A DNA stretch of 42,632 nucleotides from Stagnimonas sp. (lineage in GTDB: Bacteria; Pseudomonadota; Gammaproteobacteria; Nevskiales; Nevskiaceae). The DNA is taken from NCBI GenBank assembly GCA_030652575.1, contig JAUSQI010000089.1:1-42632 (forward strand), given 5' to 3'. The notes under the pieces are model-generated. The model was not told the DNA's origin, did no database searches, and saw only the letters and a program-made list of their open reading frames with translations. The stretch's first letter is position 1. Each line of letters starts with the position of its first letter. Positions 10,663 to 18,616 of this stretch are shown here, piece after piece. A program made the position numbers and the translations under genes.

Positions 10663-11790
10663 ATGAACGTCACTTTCGGTCAAGCCACTACGCCAGAGCA
10701 GCTCGCTGCCTGCATGAAACTGCGCTACAGCGTCTACACCGAGGAGATGAACCTCTATCAAAGCAACGAGGCCCAAGCAGCCCAGGCGCTGACCGATGCC
10801 GACGATGCCTGGGCGCGCATCTTCTATGCGGCAGTGGATGGCGAAATCGTTGCCACCTCGCGCGGCAACCTGAGCTGCGATGGTGTCTACCCGCAGAACT
10901 GGAAGGACATCTGGGCCTTCGACCGTTTCGATCCGCACTGCGCATCCGGCAGCTATTGCGTCAGCTCGCGGACCACCATCGCCAAGGCCCATCGTGGTGG
11001 GCCGCTGATGGGGCAGTTGTTTGCCTACAAGGTGGCGGAGTGCATCAAGGCCGGCATGCGCATCGTGTTTCTCGATTGCGTGCCGCACCTCGTGGGCTAC
11101 TACCAACGGCTGGGCGCAAGGGTCTATACCGAGTCCATCGAGGACGCCGATGTGGGCATCCTGGTGCCGATGTGCATCGTCTTCGAAGACCAGCCGCATC
11201 TGGCGCGGGTGCGTTCGGCGTTCTTGCCCATCAGCCAGCAGCTGCTGCCGGAATCCACCAGCACGCCCGCCTGGGTGCACGAGGTTTTCCAAACCGGGCC
11301 GTATGCCGAGGCGGCGTTGCAGCAACGCGCGGAGAAGGGTTTGTTCGAGCTGCTGACGGACAACCGCCTGCCGCTGTTCGCGGGTTTCACGCCCGAAGAA
11401 GTGCTGAAGCTCACCGATAGCGCCACCTTGATCGACAACGAGGCCGGCCAGCTGATGATCCGCGCCGAGACGGTCTACCGCAGCGTGTTCGTGGTGCTGC
11501 AAGGCGCGGTGGATGTGCGGGCCGGCGGCCGCCACGTGGCGCAGTTGCACGCGGGCGAAGTGCTGGGCGAGATGGCGTATCTGTTGGGCGGCATGCGCAA
11601 TGCGACCGTGCATGCCGGGCCGGAGGGCGCGAGCATCCTCAACCTGCAGGAGCCGGTGCTGCGCAAGGTGTTCGAGGCGGAGCCGGCGCTGTCGGCGCGC
11701 TTCCACACCAACCTCGCGCGCATCCTGGCGCTGCGTTGCGTCAGCATGGGCCAGCAGCTGGCGGCACCCGCGCTGGCGCGCGCCGCATGA
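10663..11790 (+). CDS. GNAT N-acyltransferase (FeeM/LuxI-like fold) fused to a cyclic nucleotide-binding domain
   Basis: 375 aa. Residues 1-180 show an N-acyltransferase of the GNAT superfamily. It has a LuxI/FeeM-like opening (MKLRYSVYTEEM, then DADDAW and AVDGEIVATSRGNL), an acyl-CoA loop (KAHRGGPLMGQL, about 108-119) and the GNAT finish HLVGYYQRLGARVY (142-155). Residues 235-350 form a cyclic nucleotide-binding domain with phosphate cassette GEMAYLLGG at 302-310 and the following Arg312 in RNAT, so ligand binding is likely. The layout predicts acyl transfer to an amine substrate, gated by cAMP or cGMP. The stop overlaps the next start by 4 nt. The substrate is unknown. A protein-lysine acetyltransferase (as in mycobacterial cNMP-GNAT proteins, which have the opposite domain order) is the main alternative. 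Confidence 0.85.
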   Translation: MNVTFGQATTPEQLAACMKLRYSVYTEEMNLYQSNEAQAAQALTDADDAWARIFYAAVDGEIVATSRGNLSCDGVYPQNWKDIWAFDRFDPHCASGSYCVSSRTTIAKAHRGGPLMGQLFAYKVAECIKAGMRIVFLDCVPHLVGYYQRLGARVYTESIEDADVGILVPMCIVFEDQPHLARVRSAFLPISQQLLPESTSTPAWVHEVFQTGPYAEAALQQRAEKGLFELLTDNRLPLFAGFTPEEVLKLTDSATLIDNEAGQLMIRAETVYRSVFVVLQGAVDVRAGGRHVAQLHAGEVLGEMAYLLGGMRNATVHAGPEGASILNLQEPVLRKVFEAEPALSARFHTNLARILALRCVSMGQQLAAPALARAA

Positions 11791-12689
11791 GCGCCTTCAA
11801 CCCCGGCGACATGCTCAGCTATTCGGCGGGCAGCACGCAGACCGGGCCGGACGGCTTTCGCAAGATCAACCGCGCCGGCCTGCCGCTGCTCGGCCTGCTG
11901 CGGCAACTCTTCCCCGCCGTTTATGCACCGTTCGGCACGCGGCTGCCGCTGGTGCTCAATGCGTATCCGGCCAGCGTCGGCTTCCCCACCGACGGCGTTC
12001 TGGTGGACTGCTACCTGAGCTTTCGCACCGCCAGCCGCGCGCTGCAGCTGGCGGCACGCGAGGGCTTGCCGGTGCTGATTCTCGGGCAGTCGCTGTTCAT
12101 CGCGGAACTGCTGCGCCGCCATCAGTCGCAGGGTTTTGCCTGGCCGGATGCGCTCATCGCGCTCGTCGGCGGCTACCACACGCCGCTGAGCCTGGAACGT
12201 GCGATGCAGGCCACCGTGCAGTCCGCCGGCGTGTCGCTCGGCTTCGTGCACGGCTATGGCGCGGCGGAAGTCGAAGCCGGCATGTTGCTGGCCAGCGAGC
12301 GCAATGCCCAGGGCCAGCTGCGCTACCGCGCACGCGGGGCGGACATCCACATCAGCACGCCGGGCGGGCGACTGCACCTGGCCCTGCAGAACGCTGACGG
12401 CACGCTGCGTAGCGCGCCGTTCGACAGCGGTGACAGCGCCCGCGCCGACAGCGATGGCTGGATCATCGAGAACGCCGGGTCGCGGCTCTCGCCGGCCGTG
12501 CTGAATGCGCTGGAAAGCTGGACTGCACACGACTGGTCTCGCCGAACCGGCTACCTGCGCAGCGTGGACGGGACATTGCACATGCAGCTGCGTGAAGGCG
12601 CGCTGTCCGATGGCACCCATGAGCTGGGCTTTTACGCCTACGCCGAGCGCTTCGGCATGAGCTGGCTGGAAAAACCGAAGTGGGGCTGA
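11787..12689 (+). CDS. Truncated adenylate-forming (ANL superfamily-like) protein
   Basis: 300 aa, overlapping the acyltransferase gene by 4 nt (ATGA). The order of motifs follows acyl/aryl-CoA ligases. A P-loop-like segment YSAGSTQTGPDGFRK (residues 12-26) resembles YTSGTTGxPK. GYGAAE (156-161) resembles GYGxTE. FDSGD (212-216) resembles Yx(T/S)GD. GSRLSP (231-236) resembles the hinge GxRLSP. The usual ~150 residues before the P-loop and the C-terminal lid with the catalytic A10 lysine are absent or replaced by about 60 residues of other sequence. It may adenylate or bind an acyl chain for its partner, or have lost catalysis. The family assignment rests on motif order only. Confidence 0.65.
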   Translation: MSAFNPGDMLSYSAGSTQTGPDGFRKINRAGLPLLGLLRQLFPAVYAPFGTRLPLVLNAYPASVGFPTDGVLVDCYLSFRTASRALQLAAREGLPVLILGQSLFIAELLRRHQSQGFAWPDALIALVGGYHTPLSLERAMQATVQSAGVSLGFVHGYGAAEVEAGMLLASERNAQGQLRYRARGADIHISTPGGRLHLALQNADGTLRSAPFDSGDSARADSDGWIIENAGSRLSPAVLNALESWTAHDWSRRTGYLRSVDGTLHMQLREGALSDGTHELGFYAYAERFGMSWLEKPKWG

Positions 12690-12696
12690 GCCCGTA

Positions 12697-13521
12697 TCAA
12701 GCCGCCAGCGCCTCCGGCTGGGACTCGTCCATCCACACCCTGAAGCTCTCGAGTGTGGCCAAGCCGAAACTGGTGGTGATGGCGACATCGGCGGCGTCGC
12801 GGCCGCGCGCGATCAGCACACGACCGATGCGGCGGGCGTTGTTGCGCGGATCGAAGGTGTGCCATTGCCCGCCCAGATACACCTCGAACCAGCCGGCGAA
12901 ATCACCCGCGCCCCAGGGCTGCGGCGTGCCGACATCGCCGAGATAGCCCGTGCAGTAGCGCGCCGGCATGTTGAGGCAGCGGCAGAGCGTGATGGCGAGG
13001 TGCGCATAGTCGCGGCAGACACCGCGCCCCTGCTGGTAGGCATCCCAGGCGGTCTTGGTCGGGTTGGCGTGCTCGTAGCCGAAAGCGATGTGCCGGTGCA
13101 CGAAATCGCTGATGGCCTGCACGCGCGCCCAGCCGGACGGCACCTGGCCGAACTGCCGCCAGGCGATGTCGTAGAAACGATCGGTTTCGCAGTAGCGGCT
13201 GCCGAGCAGATAACCCAAGGCCTCCTCGGGCAGGTCCTGCACGAGATGCTGCTGGGCATCGAAGTCGACCGGGTCCGGCAGACCGCTGTCTTCGATCAGG
13301 GCATCGGTGCTGAATGTGGTGCGGCCGGCGGGCAGCAACAGCCTGTTGCACCAGTTGCCGAAGCCGTCGCGGTAGCCCCGAAGCGGCAGCGCAGGCCGGG
13401 TCACCAGGTAGTCGGGGCGAATCAGGTCGGAAACCCTGGAGTGATGCACGCCCAGAATGGCGATCATCGGCGTGGGCTGGGTGCAGCTGTAGGTCAGCTC
13501 GAAGCCGATACGGAATTGCAT
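12697..13521 (-). CDS. Transglutaminase-like cysteine protein
   Basis: 274 aa, no signal peptide. The N-terminal half is a beta-rich Bact_transglu_N-type region. The transglutaminase core follows, with nucleophile Cys169 in GRGVCRDYAHLAITLCR and GYLGD after it. The position where most family members have His-Ala-Trp reads FAGWFEVYLGG (about 208-218), while DPRNN with Asp224 is kept and His221 lies just before it. Either the subfamily uses a shifted His or the triad is incomplete. The ATG at 13521 gives a normal family length; the longer upstream frame is not family-like. It converges on the mini-ANL gene with a 7-bp gap. Substrate unknown. Confidence 0.85.
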   Translation of the reverse strand: MQFRIGFELTYSCTQPTPMIAILGVHHSRVSDLIRPDYLVTRPALPLRGYRDGFGNWCNRLLLPAGRTTFSTDALIEDSGLPDPVDFDAQQHLVQDLPEEALGYLLGSRYCETDRFYDIAWRQFGQVPSGWARVQAISDFVHRHIAFGYEHANPTKTAWDAYQQGRGVCRDYAHLAITLCRCLNMPARYCTGYLGDVGTPQPWGAGDFAGWFEVYLGGQWHTFDPRNNARRIGRVLIARGRDAADVAITTSFGLATLESFRVWMDESQPEALAA

Positions 13522-13707
13522 GGGGAACTCGGTAGCGCAGAACGCATGGGCGTGAATCGCCGGAAGGATTTCACCTCCGCAAGGGCCGTGCCGATACGGG
13601 CGATGAGACGCACAGTGGCACAGCCGAGCTTGCTGCATGGTGAGTGCCGTTGCACGTGGCGGGGGCCTGTCGCCGTACACTTGGGCATACCTTCACCGCA
13701 TTGCACC

Positions 13708-14283
13708 ATGACCCGCTTCGGCTACGACATCAAAACCGAAGGCCTGCCCGAACCCGAGCCAGGCCCGAGCAAGACCCGTGTGAAGGACGAGATGCACGAT
13801 CTGCAGGATTTCGGCCAGGCCCTGCTCGAACTGCCGCACGAGCGGTTCGCGCGCATCGAGATGGACGAGACGCTTCGCGATGCCTTCAACGAGCTGGCGC
13901 GCATCACCAACATGAGCGCGCGCAAACGTCAGGCCGGTTACATCGGCAAGCTGCTGCAACATGTGGATACCGCACCCTTTCGCGCGGAGCTGGCCTCATT
14001 CCGCAGCGGCCAGGCGCAGGCGGCGAAAGGCTTTCCGGATCTTGCCCGCTGGCGCGACCGCTTGCTGGAGGACGATGCCGCGCTGACCGAGTGGTGCCAC
14101 AAGTATCCCACCAGCAATACGCGCGCCTTGCGCACGCTGATCCGCAATGCGCGCACCGAGGAATCGACCGCGGCTGCCGAGGCGCTTCACAGCGGCGTGG
14201 CAGCGACCAAAGGGCGTCAGTTTCGCGCTCTTTTCCAGGCCTTGCGCGCAACGGCAGAAGATGCCGATGGCAACAAACACTGA
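13708..14283 (+). CDS. darP: DarP/YjgA ribosome-associated protein (50S assembly)
   Basis: 191 aa, DUF615 family. E. coli DarP (YjgA) binds late 50S precursors and helps 23S rRNA domain assembly. The family pattern is seen as ALLELPHERFARIEM, ARITNMSARKRQAGYIGKLL and the C-terminal RQFRALFQALR. The acidic N-terminal extension (EPEPGPSKTRVKDEMHDLQ) is usual. ATG 13708 begins MTRFGYD; the open frame upstream runs antisense to the transglutaminase-like gene and is not part of the protein. The next small gene overlaps its 3' end by about 23 bp in another frame. Confidence 0.93.
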   Translation: MTRFGYDIKTEGLPEPEPGPSKTRVKDEMHDLQDFGQALLELPHERFARIEMDETLRDAFNELARITNMSARKRQAGYIGKLLQHVDTAPFRAELASFRSGQAQAAKGFPDLARWRDRLLEDDAALTEWCHKYPTSNTRALRTLIRNARTEESTAAAEALHSGVAATKGRQFRALFQALRATAEDADGNKH

Positions 14284-14449
14284 AAATCAGCTTGGCCCAC
14301 GGCCCGAGCCGCCATCACAGGAAAACTGCTGTCGTGGCGACTGCGCGCCGAATTGCGTGTTCGATATCTACGAGCGCGAACTCGAACGCTGGCAGCTGGC
14401 GTTGGAGCGCTCGCACCAAGCGAAGGGCATCGACACCCAAGACGACTGA
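14261..14449 (+). CDS. OXLD1/oxidoreductase-like domain small protein
   Basis: 62 aa, starting inside the end of darP (ATG 14261; ATG 14267 is also possible). The core CCRGDCAPNCVFDIYERELERW matches, in shorter pieces, the oxidoreductase-like domain: CC-x3-C-x3-C followed by (V/W)D-x-Y-x2-EL. Such 50-70 aa proteins are common in Beta- and Gammaproteobacteria. Despite the name no enzyme activity is established; the four cysteines suggest metal or redox chemistry. The start overlap implies translational coupling with darP. Confidence 0.85.
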   Translation: MPMATNTENQLGPRPEPPSQENCCRGDCAPNCVFDIYERELERWQLALERSHQAKGIDTQDD

Positions 14450-14463
14450 AAGCCGGACGCGGC

Positions 14464-15072
14464 TCAGCGACCCGCGATGGGGATCTGCACCGAAGCGCGC
14501 ACGCCTTTGTCCTTCACGCGCACCCGCAGCGGGCCGGTACCGAGCGGCTTGGCTTTGAATTTGTCGGTGTTGCGGTCGATGACCGAGACCGATTCCTCGC
14601 CCAGGGCATCGGAATCAGCGGCGAGTTCAGCTACCTGGCCTGCCGGGGCGTCGGTTTCGTCGGGGATGAAAGCGGAGCCGTCATCGACCAGAGCGGATTG
14701 ATCCACCGGCGCGATGTTGATGACCTTTGAGCCTGCCGAGTCGTCGACCGTGACCGGCTGCTCGCGCAGCCCTTCGCCGGATTTGCTCAGGATGATCGGC
14801 GACAGGGCGGCAGATGCGGCACCCGCCGGCGGCGTGATGATTTGCGTCTGGTCCAGAGGCTGGAAAGCACTCAAGGTCGCCTTGGAAAGGCGCTTGGCAG
14901 GCTTGGTTTTTTTGCTCTTGCTGGTCTTGCTTGTCTTGACGGTGTTCTTGCTGGCTGCTGCGCCTGCGACGACCGGGGTGTTGGGCAGCGCATTGGCCTG
15001 CGCGATCCCTTGGGGCAGCAGCAGCAATGCCGCACCGAGAGTGACGGAAGAGAGCCAGAGATGAGTATTCAT
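14464..15072 (-). CDS. Hypothetical secreted protein, Lys-rich segment then acidic domain
   Basis: 202 aa with a signal peptide (LGAALLLLPQGIAQA, cleavage near residue 27). A Lys/Ser/Thr-rich low-complexity stretch (about 43-65: KTSKTSKSKKTKPAKR) could bind polyanions. The rest is Ala/Ser/Asp rich with a C-terminal beta-like ending (LRVRVKDKGVRASVQIPI). ATG 15072 is chosen because the signal follows immediately; the frame upstream adds 23 residues before it. I do not recognise the family. It lies downstream of the DUF808 gene on the same strand, 129 bp apart, so it probably has its own promoter. Confidence 0.7.
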   Translation of the reverse strand: MNTHLWLSSVTLGAALLLLPQGIAQANALPNTPVVAGAAASKNTVKTSKTSKSKKTKPAKRLSKATLSAFQPLDQTQIITPPAGAASAALSPIILSKSGEGLREQPVTVDDSAGSKVINIAPVDQSALVDDGSAFIPDETDAPAGQVAELAADSDALGEESVSVIDRNTDKFKAKPLGTGPLRVRVKDKGVRASVQIPIAGR

Positions 15073-15201
15073 AGCAGTCGCACCTGGTGAGCACAGCGGG
15101 GAGAAAAGTGATGTAACGCCTGCGAGTGTCTCCCCCAACAATGGCTGCTCACTGAATAGCCAAACAACCCCGAAAACATCGTCGAAACCACGGTCTTCGG
15201 G

Positions 15202-16137
15202 TCACGTCGGCCGCAGGATCTTCCAGAGTTTTCGCGCAGCGGTGACGCCCAGCAGCACCAGCCCGCCCGCCACCACACCCACCAGGGCGTCCAGCAGCGT
15301 CGGCGTGATGGCGGCCAGCGCACCACCGATGACCGGGACGGATTCGCTCCACCCGGCGGCGGACACGATGCCGTGGTGCAGTGCCGGAATGCCGTGGGTG
15401 AGAATGCTGCCGCCGACCATGAACATCGCCGCGGTGCCGACGACGGAGAGCGTCTTCATGAGATAGGGCGCCATCACCAGCAGGCCGCGGCCCACCGACT
15501 GCGCGACCGCACTGCCCTTGCGGGTGAGATGCAGCCCGAGGTCGTCGAGCTTGACGATGCCAGCGACCAGCCCGTAAACGCCGACGGTCATGATGATCGA
15601 GATGCCCGCCAGCACGGCGAACTGCTGCATCAGCGAGGCGGTGGCGACAGTGCCGAGCGAGATGACGATGATCTCGGCGGAAAGAATGAAATCGGTGCGC
15701 ACCGCGCCCTTGATCTTGTCGCGCTCGAAGGCGACGAGGTCGATTGCCGGGTTGACCACCGCCTCGACATGTTCGGCCTGCTGTGCCGCCACTTCGGCCT
15801 TGCCGTGCAGCAGCTTATGGGCGATTTTCTCGAACCCCTCGAAGCAGAGGTAAGCGCCGCCCAGCATCAGCAACGGCGTGATGAGCACCGGCAGCAGCAC
15901 GCTGATCGCCAGCGCCGCCGGCACCAGAATGAGCTTGTTCACCGCCGAGCCCTTGGCCACGGCCCAGACCACCGGCAACTCGCGGTCGGCCGCCACCCCC
16001 GCCACCTGCTGGGCATTGAGCGCCAAGTCGTCTCCCAGCACGCCGGCGGTCTTGCGCGCGGCGACCTTGGTCATCGCCGCCACGTCGTCCAGCACGGTGG
16101 CAATGTCATCGAACAGGGCAAAGAAGCTGCTGGCCAT
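15202..16137 (-). CDS. yedI: DUF808/YedI family inner-membrane protein
   Basis: 311 aa. The signature N-terminus [20 protein letters not shown] and [22 protein letters not shown] is that of YedI. Several membrane spans follow ([36 protein letters not shown]; an Ala/Gly-rich pair near the C-terminus), along with the LCFEGFEK segment typical of the family. The function is unknown. The start at 16137 is preferred over the ATG at 16146 because it matches the conserved N-terminus; three extra residues are the only difference. Length is as expected (about 300). Confidence 0.92.
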   Translation of the reverse strand: MASSFFALFDDIATVLDDVAAMTKVAARKTAGVLGDDLALNAQQVAGVAADRELPVVWAVAKGSAVNKLILVPAALAISVLLPVLITPLLMLGGAYLCFEGFEKIAHKLLHGKAEVAAQQAEHVEAVVNPAIDLVAFERDKIKGAVRTDFILSAEIIVISLGTVATASLMQQFAVLAGISIIMTVGVYGLVAGIVKLDDLGLHLTRKGSAVAQSVGRGLLVMAPYLMKTLSVVGTAAMFMVGGSILTHGIPALHHGIVSAAGWSESVPVIGGALAAITPTLLDALVGVVAGGLVLLGVTAARKLWKILRPT

Positions 16138-16297
16138 GCGGGTCACTGGGTGTTTGTGGTGGGTCGCATTATGGCGAGGCCGCAGCTATTCTCGCGCCCC
16201 TTTTCGGTGACGCCTTCGTCATTCTTTTACGAACCCTCAGCCGCACGGCACGTTTACTGCTGGCGGTACCGCATCTTCCCGCCCGATTCTGCTGCTC

Positions 16298-16927
16298 ATG
16301 CCTCACAGCGCCGCCACGCCCGATCACCCCAGCCGGCAGCCTCACAGCTGGTTCGACGATGCGCAGGGCTTCCTGATCGGCACCGTGCTCAGCTCGCTGG
16401 GCGTGGCGCTGTTCAGCGCCGGTGGCTTGATGACCAGTGGCACGGCCGGCATCGCCTTTCTGCTGCACTACCTCACCGGCTGGGGCGTGGGCCTGATGTT
16501 CTTCGCCATCAACCTGCCGTTCTTCGCCCTCGCCTTCTGGCGCATGGGCTGGGTGTTCGCGGCCAAATCGCTCACCTCGGTTGCCCTCTTGGGCCTGATG
16601 GTCGATCTACAGCCGCACGTGATCCAGTTCATCACCATCGAGCCGGTCTATGCCGCCATTGCCGGCGGGCTGTTGCTGGGCATGGGGGTGCTGGCGTTCG
16701 TGCGGCATGGGTCGAGCCTGGGTGGCATCAACATTCTGGCCGTGTATTTGCAGCAGACGCGCGGCATCCGCGCCGGCAAACTACAAATGGTGCTCGACGT
16801 GCTCATCACCATCGCCGCGTTTCTGGTGCTGCCGGTGGACCGGGTGCTGTATTCGATATTGGGCGCGGTGCTGCTCGGCGCGGTGCTGGCCATCAACCAC
16901 AAGCCCGGACGCTACATGGGCGTCTGA
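16298..16927 (+). CDS. YitT family membrane protein, short form
   Basis: 209 aa with five or six membrane spans. YitT-family features include FSAGGLMTSGTAGIAFLLHY, the HGSSLGGINILAVYLQ loop and RAGKLQMVLD before a span. Classical YitT proteins (about 280 aa) end with a cytoplasmic DUF2179 domain, which is missing; the protein stops after the last span (INHKPGRYMGV). Transport substrate unknown. The 3' end overlaps the convergent trhO gene by 16 bp. The 160-bp region upstream is shared with the divergent DUF808 gene. Confidence 0.9.
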   Translation: MPHSAATPDHPSRQPHSWFDDAQGFLIGTVLSSLGVALFSAGGLMTSGTAGIAFLLHYLTGWGVGLMFFAINLPFFALAFWRMGWVFAAKSLTSVALLGLMVDLQPHVIQFITIEPVYAAIAGGLLLGMGVLAFVRHGSSLGGINILAVYLQQTRGIRAGKLQMVLDVLITIAAFLVLPVDRVLYSILGAVLLGAVLAINHKPGRYMGV

Positions 16928-17661
16928 TCGCCGGTTGTCATGGGTTGCAGCTCGCCATCAAGCGCGCGGCGCTCGTCGAACACGAAGCAGCCGCCGGTGT
17001 AGTGGGCACTGCCGCAATCCTCGAAGTACTTGAGGATGCCGCCTTCGAGCTGCACCACGTTTTCATAGCCGGCTTGCAGCATCCAGGGCGCGGCTTTTTC
17101 GCAGCGGATGCCGCCGGTGCAGAAGGTCACCACGGTCTTGTCTTTCAGATCGCCGAGTACGCCGACATGGGCGGGATAGTCCGAGAACTTCTCGATGTCC
17201 GGATGCACCGCGCCATCGAAAGTGCCCTGCTCCACTTCAAAGGCATTGCGGGTGTCGAGCAGCACCAATGCCCGGCCCGCGTCGTCGTGGCCCTGATCGA
17301 GCCATTGCTTGAGCACTTGCGGTGCGACGGAAGGCGCGGGCGTCAGCGCCGGATTCACCTGCGGCTGGCGCAGGGTGATGATCTCGGGCTTGATCTTCAC
17401 CAGCAGTTTCTTGAACGGCTGCGTGGCGGACACGCTGCGCTTGATCGGCAGGCCCGCGAATCGCGCATCGGCGGCGAGTACCGCGATGAAGGCTTCGATA
17501 CCTTCCGGGCTGCCGGCCAGAAACAGGTTGATGCCTTCCTGCGCCAGCAGCACCGTGCCTTTCAGACCCTGCCCGCAGGCGGCCGCGGCGAGCCGTGACT
17601 TGAGTGCCGGCAGGTCACCAATCGAGACGAAGCGGTAGGCGGCGATGTTGAGAACGGACAT
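16912..17661 (-). CDS. trhO: TrhO-type rhodanese, tRNA uridine 5-hydroxylase
   Basis: 249 aa, YceA/UPF0176 family. TrhO makes 5-hydroxyuridine at the tRNA wobble position using O2 and prephenate-derived chemistry (shown in E. coli). The N-terminal acylphosphatase-like part (about 1-95, LLAQEGINLFLAG) is followed by a rhodanese domain (about 115-220) with catalytic FCTGGIRCEKA and LLDTRNAFEVEQGTF. It ends after GGCFVFDERRALDG and so lacks most of the Cys-rich C-terminal tail found in E. coli TrhO (350 aa). The start at 17661 gives the family N-terminus; a much longer open frame upstream is antisense to the next gene. Confidence 0.92.
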   Translation of the reverse strand: MSVLNIAAYRFVSIGDLPALKSRLAAAACGQGLKGTVLLAQEGINLFLAGSPEGIEAFIAVLAADARFAGLPIKRSVSATQPFKKLLVKIKPEIITLRQPQVNPALTPAPSVAPQVLKQWLDQGHDDAGRALVLLDTRNAFEVEQGTFDGAVHPDIEKFSDYPAHVGVLGDLKDKTVVTFCTGGIRCEKAAPWMLQAGYENVVQLEGGILKYFEDCGSAHYTGGCFVFDERRALDGELQPMTTGDQTPM

Positions 17662-17724
17662 GTGCGGGCAGCAGATTGCGAAGCGCGCATTATCGCTGCG
17701 GCGCGGGCGTTTATGCTCTGCCGC

Positions 17725-18612
17725 ATGACCCCTGCCCCCTTGCGAAACGGCCTCGCCGCCAGCCGCCTGCAATTGCCGCGCGGTGCGTGGGCGACGGTGC
17801 TGGCGGTCTTGGCCGACACTTTTCCCAGCGTGTCGCATGACGAATGGCTGCAACGTTTCGCACGCGGGCTGGTGCTGGATGCAGACGCGCTGCCCTTGCC
17901 GGCCACGGCCGCCTACCGGGAAGGTGCGGTGATCCAGTATTACCGCGAGGTGCCGGCTGAAGCTGCGATCCCTTTCGAGGAGGCCGTGCTGCACGCCGAC
18001 GCGCATCTGGTGGTGGCCGACAAGCCGCACTTCCTGCCCGTGACGCCAGCCGGTGCTTATGTGGAGCAGACCCTGCTGACGCGGCTGATCCGCAAACTGG
18101 GCAATGCCGACCTGGTGCCGCTGCATCGCATCGACCGCGGCACGGCTGGACTGGTGCTGTTCTCTGCCAACCCGGCCAGTCGTGCGCAATACCAAGCGCT
18201 GTTCCGCGAGCGGCGCATCAGCAAGCGCTACGAGGCCCTGGCTCCACCGCTGCCTGCACTCGTGCTGCCGTTGACACGCAAAAGCCGCATCGTCGAAGGC
18301 ATGCCCTTCTTCCGCATGCAGGAGGTGGACGGCGCGCCCAACAGCGAGACCCGCATCGAGGTGATCGAACAACAAGAGCGGCGATGGCGTTATGCGTTGC
18401 ACCCGATCACCGGCAAGAAGCACCAGTTGCGCGTGCACATGGCCGCCCTCGGTGCGCCGATCCACAACGACGAGTTCTATCCGGCCTTGCAGGCGCGCGA
18501 AGACGGCCAATATGAAAAGCCCCTGCAACTGCTGGCGCAGGGGCTTTCGTTCACTGATCCGCTCAGCGGTGAGGCGCGCGTGTTTGCCTCACGACTCTCG
18601 CTCGCGGTTTAG
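17725..18612 (+). CDS. RluA-family pseudouridine synthase
   Basis: 295 aa. The catalytic Asp is in PLHRIDRGTAGLVLFS (about 131-146), the standard HRxDxxTxGL box. Substrate-binding motifs RYEAL, HPITGKKHQLRVHMAALG and the closing QLLAQGLSFTDPLSG are present. The N-terminal 75 residues resemble a degenerate S4-like domain. It isomerises uridine to pseudouridine in rRNA or tRNA; the target cannot be read from sequence. ATG 17725 is chosen; an ATG at 17713 is nearly as good. The divergent trhO gene, another RNA-modification enzyme, starts 63 bp upstream, so the two share a promoter region. Confidence 0.9.
   Translation: MTPAPLRNGLAASRLQLPRGAWATVLAVLADTFPSVSHDEWLQRFARGLVLDADALPLPATAAYREGAVIQYYREVPAEAAIPFEEAVLHADAHLVVADKPHFLPVTPAGAYVEQTLLTRLIRKLGNADLVPLHRIDRGTAGLVLFSANPASRAQYQALFRERRISKRYEALAPPLPALVLPLTRKSRIVEGMPFFRMQEVDGAPNSETRIEVIEQQERRWRYALHPITGKKHQLRVHMAALGAPIHNDEFYPALQAREDGQYEKPLQLLAQGLSFTDPLSGEARVFASRLSLAV
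18516..18547 (+). terminator. Terminator-like hairpin inside a pseudouridine synthase gene
   Basis: AAAGCCCCTGC (18516-18526) and GCAGGGGCTTT (18537-18547) form a perfect 11-bp stem with a 10-nt loop, followed by CGTT. The A-rich left arm and T-rich right arm resemble a Rho-independent terminator, but it lies 65 nt before the stop codon within the conserved QLLAQGLSF coding segment. Confidence 0.4.
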
Positions 18613-18616
18613 GGGC

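Noticed and set aside
10663-11790. Classical LuxI homoserine lactone synthase
   Set aside because: LuxI signature residues are not all present, the length is 375 aa with a cNMP domain, and no LuxR gene is nearby; kept as FeeM/LuxI-like fold only.
15373-17598. 741-codon plus-strand open frame over DUF808, YitT and trhO
   Set aside because: It crosses three recognisable genes in wrong frames; composition is His/Arg/Gln-rich shadow sequence.
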